A DNA stretch of 13,215 nt from Chloroflexota bacterium (GTDB lineage Bacteria; Chloroflexota; Dehalococcoidia; Lucifugimonadales; CATQGZ01), in the NCBI GenBank assembly GCA_027624995.1, contig JAQBTI010000034.1, positions 1 through 13,215 of the forward strand, in the 5' to 3' direction. The notes below the pieces were generated by a model. It saw nothing but the letters and a program-made list of their open reading frames with translations, did no database searches and was not told the DNA's origin. The stretch's first letter is position 1; every line of letters begins with the position of its first letter. The position numbers were made by a program, and so were the translations under genes. This document shows, piece by piece, positions 7,408 to 13,215 of the stretch.

Positions 7408-9527
7408 AGCACTTCGGCCAGCGTCTTTAGGCGCTCCATGACGGGGTACAACTTAAGCCGCCGCCACTCCGGGTGGTAGAGTGCCTGGTGCTTCCAGTCC
7501 TGAAGATGCTTGATCCACCACATGAACAGGAGGGGCTCCAGAAGGGACTGTTCCAAGCTTAGGGCGTCCAGGTACTTCTTGAGATGCTCGTTGAGCCCAC
7601 CTTCCATGAAGATGTCAGGGTAGCCGTGAATCCTGACTGCATCCGGGTCCTGACCCTTCGCCTTCATCTCGCGCTTCACATCCGGCCTGTAGGCTCGTCC
7701 CAGGAAAATGACCCAATCGAGCATCGGCAGCCCGTGTGGTTCGTAGTGCTCCCAGTCGAGCACCTTTAGAAGGCTCCCGTCCGCCTTGGTCAGACAGTTG
7801 TCCGGGACGAAGTCTCCATGCCGCGGAACAATGACTATCTCGTTGTCGGCAAACCTACGGCGGAGGACGGACTCCACCGACGATAGCCAAGGCCCATAGC
7901 CTTCCCACTCAGTTTTCGTGAACCACTCCTTGACGGATTTGATCGAGTCCGAGACGTGTCGATCGAAGAGGCTGTCATTCATGGGCAGGCGCTGTCCCAT
8001 AGAGGCGAGGGCGGTAACGAATCCGAACGCGTCCCCCATGACCCGGTCTCTAGTAGAGTCGGCCTCTATCACATCATCCCCGTTCTTTCCCTCATGGAGG
8101 ACCTCGACCGAGTACGCGTGAGCGCCAACACTGCCGTCGAGGAGCGTTACAGGAAGTCTGTCCTTCACCCCAGTCCCGGCTTCCGAGTCCCGCAGTGTTG
8201 ACACGGCCTCGTGGTGTCTTCGCACGGAGTCGCTCGCCGTCCTGACCAGGCCGATTCTGACCAAATAGTCAGGGCCTTCACCGCGGCGTACGTGGAGCAT
8301 CGCTTTGCCGCCCGGAGTGACCGAGAACAATGAGTTTTCCAATGTCACAGGGGTCGACAGATCGAGCTTCGTGGCGACCTCGCGTACCACCTTGTCCAGT
8401 ACACTGGGCGCCTCGTCCCCGGGGGTAGCCGTCATCAGGTAGGTGTGTGCAAAGTAGGACTCCGGCCGCTGAGAGAAGGTGCGTTTCGTCTCCACTATCC
8501 AGTCCTGTCGGAATGGATCTCCCTCCTGAACCAGCGGGAGCAAGTACTCGACTCGACCGTAGTGAGGCCGAGGCACGTAGAACCGACGGTTGCGAAGGCC
8601 AGCCCTGGTGAGCAGCTTGCGGTATCCAAAGAGCGTGTATGTGTACTCTCGATAGGGCACTCCGCGGGTCCTGCGAAGGTATAGGTCGGTTATCCACCGA
8701 GGGAGAAGCGCACCGTACTTCATCTGGATGTGGCCTTCCCTGGTGCCCGGCAGATATCTCGGGACCAGCCCGTATTTCAGCCGTATACGAGGAAAGTACT
8801 TGTGGTTCCACCGGTTCTCTATTCCGACGAATAGGGTGCCTGCGGGCTTCAGGATGCGGGCGACCTCTTTCAGAAAACCCTGCTGGACCTCCTGTGGATC
8901 GCCGGTCGCGTTGCTGGCTACCCATTCGAGGACCCCGTTCATGATTACGGCGTCGAACGACTGCGGAGGGAAGGGGAGGGACCTTGTGTCCCCGGCCTGG
9001 ACGTAGGCAATGTTGTCAACCCCAAGGGCGGACGACGCCGCTCGCTGCCATTCCAGGTGCTCGAACATCTGGTCCATGGAGACCACCTGGCCGACCGACT
9101 GAGCGAGGTTCAAGGAGACTGTCCCCCAGCCAGAGCCGAGGTCAAGGACCTTCGATTCAGGGCCGATGGGCAGAAGAGCGCTCAATGCAAGCTTGTGTGG
9201 CCCCAGCGTCCGCTTCCAGATCAGGGACGCTTCTTTGAGTGGAACCTCCGACATGAGGTCCATCATCGCGTCGTGCCAGCCGATTTCCTGCGATCGGGGT
9301 ACGAGCGTGGACAGCTTATCCGCCGCTAAACCCCAGTTGAAGCTGGCCTGGCGTTCTCGAAAGACCGGAATCCCGTCTCTGATCGGGTAGGTCCTGTCAC
9401 AGCCCTGACACCTTATCGAGGACCGGTCTGAGACCAGGTCGAGGGAGCCACAACTCGGACAGGCGAACGTGGCCATATCGGGCTGCGCCGTAGCGGTATC
9501 CGGGAGCGATCTGCCGTCGAGCGTCAT
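7404..9527 (-). CDS. zinc ribbon - SAM methyltransferase - APH-type kinase fusion (707 aa), possible glycan-capping enzyme
   Basis: Three modules lie in one unbroken frame. Residues 20-58 form a Trm112-like zinc ribbon with CPSC (23-26) and CQGC (40-43), then YPIRDGIPVF. Residues about 100-300 are a class I SAM methyltransferase: motif I VLDLGSGWG (127-135), MDQ at 151-153, DTRSLPF at 180-186 and NGVLEWV at 197-203. Residues about 375-700 look like an aminoglycoside phosphotransferase/choline-kinase-type fold: the Brenner motif HGDFVPDN (570-577; Asp 572 the likely catalytic base, Asn 577) and LDWEH with Asp 591 as the likely metal ligand. The N-lobe nucleotide-binding residues are less clear. 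Known parallel: WbdD of E. coli O8/O9a is a methyltransferase-kinase of similar length that ends O-polysaccharide chains with methyl and phosphate. By inference this protein may modify a sugar or chain end, but it lacks an obvious coiled-coil ruler. Its ATG overlaps the previous stop (ATGA); ATG codon 18 is an alternative start that keeps the zinc ribbon. Confidence 0.88.
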   Translation of the reverse strand: MTLDGRSLPDTATAQPDMATFACPSCGSLDLVSDRSSIRCQGCDRTYPIRDGIPVFRERQASFNWGLAADKLSTLVPRSQEIGWHDAMMDLMSEVPLKEASLIWKRTLGPHKLALSALLPIGPESKVLDLGSGWGTVSLNLAQSVGQVVSMDQMFEHLEWQRAASSALGVDNIAYVQAGDTRSLPFPPQSFDAVIMNGVLEWVASNATGDPQEVQQGFLKEVARILKPAGTLFVGIENRWNHKYFPRIRLKYGLVPRYLPGTREGHIQMKYGALLPRWITDLYLRRTRGVPYREYTYTLFGYRKLLTRAGLRNRRFYVPRPHYGRVEYLLPLVQEGDPFRQDWIVETKRTFSQRPESYFAHTYLMTATPGDEAPSVLDKVVREVATKLDLSTPVTLENSLFSVTPGGKAMLHVRRGEGPDYLVRIGLVRTASDSVRRHHEAVSTLRDSEAGTGVKDRLPVTLLDGSVGAHAYSVEVLHEGKNGDDVIEADSTRDRVMGDAFGFVTALASMGQRLPMNDSLFDRHVSDSIKSVKEWFTKTEWEGYGPWLSSVESVLRRRFADNEIVIVPRHGDFVPDNCLTKADGSLLKVLDWEHYEPHGLPMLDWVIFLGRAYRPDVKREMKAKGQDPDAVRIHGYPDIFMEGGLNEHLKKYLDALSLEQSLLEPLLFMWWIKHLQDWKHQALYHPEWRRLKLYPVMERLKTLAEVL

Positions 9528-10402
9528 GCCGGAGACGGCTCCGCCCTGTACGAGTCCGAATAGTAGATGTCGCGGGGGGAGCGCGCGAAGTATAGGCGGC
9601 AGAGCTCAAGGTACTCTTCTATGGGAACTACGAAGAAGGCTTCCGCGAAAACCGGCTCTCTGGACTGTATGTACCGACTGTTTGCGGCGTTCATACCCAG
9701 AACATAGTGGGCCCAGTCCCTGTTGCCCGACACGCTACGCCACATCCGCATCAACTCTCTCTTCGCATCGACCTGGCCGGTAATATCGACGACGACGTTG
9801 GGTATCACAGTCGAGTAAATCTGATAGGCCCAGACCTCGACCCCGGATGGTCTGAGACCGCCCGCGACGGTGAGCAGCAACTCGTTTACCCTTCGATGGT
9901 CGTCGTGGTCGTCCAGCAGGAACGAGATGAAGATTGCATCCGGGTCCAGGTCTGTGAGCAGCGAGGTGACCCGGTCGTTGAGCTCCGAGTCATCCAGAGG
10001 TATGCCCTTGGGATGGAGGCCGAGGAACGTTGGAGTTGCACCCATGGCGTCGCACACCTGGGCGGCTTCCTGCCTGATCGATTCGGCCTGCTCCGGATCG
10101 CTGCTGCCGGCGGTGATGTAGACCACGTCCACCTTGGCCCCGTTTGCAACCGCCTTGGTCAAGGTGCCACCCGCGCCAAACGTGTCGTCGTCCGGGTGAG
10201 GGGCAATGACCAGGAGTCTCTTCCTGTCCGGAACGTCGACCTGTACCGGCCTCAGATTCTGGGCGAACCTCTTCGTCTCCAAGACCTCAGCGCACGCCCT
10301 CAAGTCGAACAGGTCCACCCAGTCTTTGATGACGAACTTGTAGTTCGACCGGCCAGGGTCTGGCCGAAGTCGATTCGCCAGCCTCCTGGCGATAGCTCTC
10401 AT
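9524..10402 (-). CDS. PIG-L/LmbE-family zinc-dependent N-deacetylase
   Basis: The 292-residue protein has the metal site of the PIG-L family (MshB, BshB, GlcNAc-PI deacetylase): LLVIAPHPDDDTFGAGGTL, with His 69, Asp 71 and Asp 72, and the second signature LDDHDDHRRV (His 166, His 169). In this family the first His, the second Asp and the last His hold zinc, and the first Asp is the general base. Two departures from the consensus are visible: the usual PHPDDE reads PHPDDD, and HPDH reads HDDH. The Rossmann-like core and the C-terminal part (NVVVDITGQVDAKRELM) are typical. A 60-residue N-terminal extension is basic at its start and then predicted helical; some glycan-locus members have one. It most likely removes an acetyl group from an amino sugar on a nucleotide or lipid carrier. 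The ATG at 10402 overlaps the GNAT stop as ATGA, and the gene ends in ATGA with the fusion gene. Confidence 0.92.
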   Translation of the reverse strand: MRAIARRLANRLRPDPGRSNYKFVIKDWVDLFDLRACAEVLETKRFAQNLRPVQVDVPDRKRLLVIAPHPDDDTFGAGGTLTKAVANGAKVDVVYITAGSSDPEQAESIRQEAAQVCDAMGATPTFLGLHPKGIPLDDSELNDRVTSLLTDLDPDAIFISFLLDDHDDHRRVNELLLTVAGGLRPSGVEVWAYQIYSTVIPNVVVDITGQVDAKRELMRMWRSVSGNRDWAHYVLGMNAANSRYIQSREPVFAEAFFVVPIEEYLELCRLYFARSPRDIYYSDSYRAEPSPA

Positions 10403-11097
10403 GAAAAAGACCGCCCTGCCGCGCTCTCTCCGGCCCGGTCGGCATTAGCCGACATCGCTCGCGAGACGAAGTCGAGCTCCCGGTTTCTGATAGGAAGGAT
10501 GCGACTGTCCGCTATCGCCACGGGCCAGACGGCGCCCAGGCGAATCAGTCGATACTTCAGTTGCTTGCTAAACCCGGCACCCAGAATCCCTTTGATTGAA
10601 GCGACGTTCCTTCCGTCATACGCTATGTGTGCTCGCTGGATCGTCCTTTCGAAACAGATCGATCTGGCCGACAGCAGACCATTCCGGTACAGCCCGATCC
10701 CTCTGAACGCCGGCGCGGTCACACAGTCCCAAATGTATGCGCTGCCTCGTTGCACAACAAGCCTCAGGCGGGGAGATGCGAAGGGCACCGACACGGGCTC
10801 ATCCACTGACGTCGTCAGCCAGATGTAGGAGGCCACGCTCCCGTTGTCGCGCAAGAAGCCGTAGCACTCGTGACCTTCGCTGGCTCGCTCTCCGTACCTG
10901 GTCCGTCGCTTGTTAGGAGCGAAGATCGGATCCGTCTCGAAGAGCTTCGTGTCTATCGGTTGAAAAGAGAACTCGGTAGGGCCGGAAATCTCTAGATCAG
11001 TCGCAGCCGCCGATGCAGCCCAAAACAGGATACCGCTGCGGACCTCTGCGAGCGCTCTCGTCCTCGCTCTGACGCTAGCCCGCAGCCTGACGATCAG
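10399..11097 (-). CDS. GNAT-like acyltransferase (232 aa) with probable CTG start
   Basis: The downstream part of this frame is protein-like and ends in an ATGA overlap with the deacetylase. Residues about 120-137 (AYIWDCVTAPAFRGIGLY) match GNAT motif A, with R132-G-I-G135 as the acetyl-CoA pyrophosphate loop, followed by the helix NGLLSARSICFER and then RAHIAYDGRNVASIKGILGAGF, typical of motif B. Such enzymes pass an acyl group from acyl-CoA to an amine, here perhaps an amino sugar. No ATG, GTG or TTG occurs in frame between the FemAB stop and the core. The CTG at 11097 overlaps that stop as CTGA, with AAAGG (11107-11111) 9 nt upstream, matching the coupling pattern of its neighbours, so I take it as the start. 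The frame is open back to 11394, but that stretch is the antiphase of the FemAB gene and reads as Arg/Gly-rich nonsense. A TTG at 11247 is the nearest conventional alternative and would overlap by about 150 nt. Confidence 0.75.
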   Translation of the reverse strand: MIVRLRASVRARTRALAEVRSGILFWAASAAATDLEISGPTEFSFQPIDTKLFETDPIFAPNKRRTRYGERASEGHECYGFLRDNGSVASYIWLTTSVDEPVSVPFASPRLRLVVQRGSAYIWDCVTAPAFRGIGLYRNGLLSARSICFERTIQRAHIAYDGRNVASIKGILGAGFSKQLKYRLIRLGAVWPVAIADSRILPIRNRELDFVSRAMSANADRAGESAAGRSFS

Positions 11098-12146
11098 ACT
11101 ATTCTGCCTTTCGCCTTTATCCAGGGTCCGACTCTTCTTCTCGCCCAGGCGGGCGAGTTGTTGGCCAGCCTTGACGCTATCCGGGCTGCCACGACGCCGG
11201 TCAGCCGGCGGCCGTTGGCCAATGCGGACTTGCGGCCGTTGGCCCAATAGCCCGGAGGGCTCTCGTAATAGTGCACGTTTAGAGGACGGCCACCGAAGTT
11301 CTTCTTGAAGAGATATACGCTGCCCCCCACGGTACACTCCCCCATATCCAGCATCGAAATCCCACGCTCCCGGCAGCTCTTGAGCGCCTCCCATATTAGA
11401 AACTGGTTTGGCGCGAGGTCGTGTGCATCAGGTGCGCTGGCCTGCCAAGGATAGGTGGCCACCTCGCTTCCGAACAGGACCAGAACGCCACCGACGATCC
11501 GGCTATCCTTTTTGGCCGAAATCAACTCGGCGTCCGGGCCCAACGAGTGGGCTAGTGCCCTGAACAGTCCCTTGGATAGGAGCGTTATCTTCTTGTCGAG
11601 CATCAGGGAGGCATATATGTCGTAGAACCCGTCCAGATTGTGGAATCCGCGCTCTGCGACCAGGCCGCCGGCAACCGCTTTCCTGAGCATGTTTCGGGTC
11701 TTGCTCCTCAGCGCGTCCCACTGGGCCTCTTCGCTGGCCATGATGTCCATGATCATGGTGTTCCTGGTCATGGGCCGGTAGGGGGTCTGTTTCTCCACGA
11801 AGCCCGAGGTGAGGAGGCATGACGAGACCTTGCGCTCGCGACAGAAGCTCTCCAAGCAAGACACCAGCGCCTCGGCCGCTTCATCGTTGTTGGCGACCAG
11901 ACCCCCCTTGAGGGAAAACACGCCCTCTGTCCCGTTGAACCCCGTGGTCATGTACGTAGGCAGGACGCCGCAGACCTGTCCCTCTTCGTCCTCCGCAGCT
12001 AGAAAGAGTGTCGTGACTCCATACGCCCGTTCGAGGATCTCTTTCCACGCGTATCTGTTCATTGGCAGGTTCTTTGGCACGCCTGCAACGTACGCGTCCC
12101 AGGCGCTCCGGTCGGCATCCGTTGCGGGCGCGACCTTCACGGCCAA
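11094..12146 (-). CDS. FemAB-like acyl/aminoacyl transferase (GNAT superfamily, 350 aa)
   Basis: The protein shows the FemAB/peptidoglycan-bridge layout of two GNAT-like halves. An N-terminal half (residues 1-130) has NLPMNRYAWKEILERAYG and an ALRSKTRNMLRKAVAGGL helix, which recalls the conserved KxRxxIRKA segment. A C-terminal half carries NQFLIWEALKSCRERG and LDMGECTVGGSVYLFKKNFGG (266-286), with the Lys pair 281-282 typical of the family. Members transfer an aminoacyl or acyl group, often from aminoacyl-tRNA in FemA/B, and glycan-locus homologues (including those in PEP-CTERM/exosortase loci) are thought to acylate sugar amines; the donor here is unknown. There is no signal peptide, so it should act in the cytoplasm. 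GGGAG (12153-12157) lies 6 nt before TTG 12146. A GTG at 12140 that overlaps the previous stop as GTGA is the other candidate, giving a product two residues shorter. A tandem ANGR sequence near residues 302-314 is encoded by a 13-base direct repeat. Confidence 0.88.
   Translation of the reverse strand: MAVKVAPATDADRSAWDAYVAGVPKNLPMNRYAWKEILERAYGVTTLFLAAEDEEGQVCGVLPTYMTTGFNGTEGVFSLKGGLVANNDEAAEALVSCLESFCRERKVSSCLLTSGFVEKQTPYRPMTRNTMIMDIMASEEAQWDALRSKTRNMLRKAVAGGLVAERGFHNLDGFYDIYASLMLDKKITLLSKGLFRALAHSLGPDAELISAKKDSRIVGGVLVLFGSEVATYPWQASAPDAHDLAPNQFLIWEALKSCRERGISMLDMGECTVGGSVYLFKKNFGGRPLNVHYYESPPGYWANGRKSALANGRRLTGVVAARIASRLANNSPAWARRRVGPWIKAKGRIV
11107..11111 (-). promoter_or_regulatory. AAAGG, candidate ribosome binding site before the CTG start
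   Basis: AAAGG lies 9 nt upstream of CTG 11097, inside the end of the FemAB-like gene. It is a modest match to the Shine-Dalgarno consensus. Together with the CTGA overlap it is the main support for a CTG start of the GNAT-like gene. Confidence 0.4.
11208..11244 (-). repeat. 13-base direct repeat inside the FemAB-like gene
   Basis: On the plus strand GCGGCCGTTGGCC occurs at 11208-11220 and again at 11232-11244. The 24-base period is exactly eight codons, so the protein carries a tandem ANGRKSAL/ANGRRLTG segment near its C-terminus. It probably arose by in-frame duplication. It lies outside the catalytic motifs. Confidence 0.7.
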
Positions 12147-13215
12147 TGGGATCTCCCAGCGGCGCCTGGACCGCAGACAGCCTGAGTGGGACGAGCAGAG
12201 TTCCCAGTCTCTTGTCCGCGACCCAGGGATGACATTTCGAGGCCATATTCGTCACGGAGGAAGTCTCTCAGCGCCAGCGACTGAACGTGACGCTTGCCGG
12301 GGTCCAAGAGCAGGTATCTGAGCTTCCCGTAGGCGTGAGCCTCCTCGCGGGGGTCGCGATTCCATTCGCGCAGGTGCCGCCGGTACATCCGGTACCGATC
12401 GTTCAGCCTCGCGACACCCGGAAGGCGGCTGGCGGCGTCATAGGCCCTTCGCCGGAGCCTCTTCGGCCGTCGCTGCGCCACGAGGTCACGGCTCCAGGTC
12501 GACAGGGGACCGTCCTCCTGAAAGAGGTCCATGTGGTCGTGCGACTGAACATATCTCCGGTAGAGCTGCTCTCGCATCTTGAGGGCGATGGTTATGGGCC
12601 TCCAGAAATCCATGAGCGCGCGGTCCCAGAAGGGGATGCGCCATGAAAAACCGAAGAATTCGTAGACACGGACCGCGTTGATGATGAACTTCGACTGACG
12701 CTCCTGCCACTCCCAATACTCGAACATCCGCGCGACGTCCTCGTCGGTGTCCCTGGGGAACATACCGACTGACTCCTCGATGCGACGCCCGATAGCATCA
12801 CGCACCTGTCGATTACCCACGAAATCGTGCCAGAGCGAGTAGTGTTTTTTGACGAGCGCACCCTCTATGTCGTGGGGGTCGCCTTCCCATAAAAGGGGGT
12901 CGAAGAGGTACTTCAGATGGTCTCCGGCAATAAAGTCAGCCGCGTGGCCCGGCGCGAAAACCGCGTCTGCGGACACGGCGCCCTTTTCTCGAAGGGCCCT
13001 GACCGCCGGCCAGTCGTCATGGTGGGGGAAAGAGACCCCGTTGGCCGCGAAGCTACGGTACTCGCGCATCTCGGCGCTCCCAAAGGCATTCCGCCAGACA
13101 TCGGGCGAATAAGGGGTCTGGACCCAGGGATAGCCCAGCACCTCCGCCACCTGCTCGCTCCGGGCTGACTCACGGTTCGCGGGCACGCCGTACGAATAGC
13201 ACAGTACGTTGTCGT
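12137..13215 (-). CDS. asparagine-synthase-like amidotransferase, C-terminal part; 5' end cut by window edge
   Basis: The frame is open from the window edge to TGA 12137, so 358 residues are visible and the gene starts outside; the GTG at 13186 is not a true start. The visible part matches the synthetase domain after its PP-loop. NVLCYSYGVPANRES with VAEVLGYPW corresponds to the fSiGfp...Ae.lG strand-helix. APGHAADFIAGDHL (about 12955-12915) corresponds to the LSGeGxDElfgGy loop. WQERQSKFIINAVRVYEFFG (12709-12650), with IPFWDRALMDFW, is the nucleotide-pocket helix region seen in glycan-locus AsnB relatives. In the AsnB family an N-terminal glutaminase feeds ammonia to an adenylated carboxylate, and relatives in polysaccharide loci are thought to amidate uronic acids or other sugar carboxylates. 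A basic segment (RRPKRLRRR) and an unusual hydrophilic tail follow. The glutaminase Cys and the SGGxDS loop are off the window, so activity cannot be judged. It ends in an overlap with the FemAB-like start. Confidence 0.87.
   Translation of the reverse strand, partial: DNVLCYSYGVPANRESARSEQVAEVLGYPWVQTPYSPDVWRNAFGSAEMREYRSFAANGVSFPHHDDWPAVRALREKGAVSADAVFAPGHAADFIAGDHLKYLFDPLLWEGDPHDIEGALVKKHYSLWHDFVGNRQVRDAIGRRIEESVGMFPRDTDEDVARMFEYWEWQERQSKFIINAVRVYEFFGFSWRIPFWDRALMDFWRPITIALKMREQLYRRYVQSHDHMDLFQEDGPLSTWSRDLVAQRRPKRLRRRAYDAASRLPGVARLNDRYRMYRRHLREWNRDPREEAHAYGKLRYLLLDPGKRHVQSLALRDFLRDEYGLEMSSLGRGQETGNSARPTQAVCGPGAAGRSHWP
12153..12157 (-). promoter_or_regulatory. GGGAG ribosome binding site for the FemAB-like gene
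   Basis: GGGAG lies 6 nt upstream of the TTG at 12146 and 12 nt upstream of the GTG at 12140. The spacing favours the TTG, while the GTGA overlap with the preceding stop favours the GTG. Both give the same protein apart from two residues. Confidence 0.5.

Noticed and set aside
9707..10828. 373-codon plus-strand open frame
   Set aside because: It is antisense to the deacetylase and GNAT-like genes, both of which have clear family motifs. Its translation shows no domain and it is explained as a shadow in GC-rich DNA.
11098..11394. Upstream extension of the GNAT-like frame (99 further codons from an ATG at 11394)
   Set aside because: It lies wholly inside the well-supported FemAB-like gene in another frame and is rich in Arg, Gly and Gln without family resemblance.
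13130..13186. GTG 13186 as the start of the AsnB-like gene
   Set aside because: The frame continues open to the window edge and the residues upstream (NVLCYSYG) belong to the synthetase core, so the gene is truncated rather than starting here.

Overview
The window holds part of a surface-polysaccharide (O-antigen, capsule or exopolysaccharide type) biosynthesis locus. Everything I can support is on the minus strand, so transcription runs from position 13215 down to 1 and both ends cut through genes. The DNA is moderately GC-rich, uses GTG and TTG starts as well as ATG, has GGAG/AGGA-type ribosome binding sites, and uses ATA (Ile) and AGG/AGA (Arg) fairly freely. It is bacterial. A Chloroflexota- or Actinomycetota-like origin is possible, but I cannot fix the phylum from sequence alone.

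Layout in order of transcription: the C-terminal part of an asparagine-synthase-like amidotransferase (13215-12137); a FemAB-like acyl/aminoacyl transferase (12146-11094); a GNAT-like acyltransferase that seems to start at CTG (11097-10399); a PIG-L/LmbE-type deacetylase (10402-9524); a 707-residue three-part protein with a zinc ribbon, a SAM methyltransferase and an APH-type kinase (9527-7404); a GT4 glycosyltransferase (7407-6121); an ABC exporter with fused membrane and ATPase domains (6113-4263); a second GT4 enzyme (4282-3017); a class I SAM methyltransferase (3002-2217); a possible 60-residue small ORF with a strong Shine-Dalgarno (2142-1960); a third GT4 enzyme (1967-792); and the N-terminal part of a polytopic Wzy/WaaL-like polymerase or ligase (785-1).

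Nearly all junctions overlap or are separated by only a few bases (GTGA, ATGA and CTGA four-base overlaps; gaps of 6, 7 and 14 nt). This points to one long transcript with translational coupling. The only larger space is between 2216 and 1968, and it contains the small ORF. No tRNA, rRNA, CRISPR, IS element or convincing terminator was seen.

How the genes may work together: three glycosyltransferases extend a lipid-linked oligosaccharide, the ABC protein flips or exports it, and the Wzy/WaaL-like protein polymerises or ligates it. The first four genes form a nitrogen/acyl decoration block: deacetylation exposes an amine, FemAB and GNAT enzymes acylate it, and the AsnB-like enzyme makes an amide. 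The methyltransferase-kinase fusion resembles in logic and size the WbdD-type enzymes that cap O-antigen chains with phosphate and methyl groups. It is the most interesting protein here. No initiating phosphoglycosyltransferase and no nucleotide-sugar synthesis genes are in view, so the locus must continue outside the window or use genes elsewhere.
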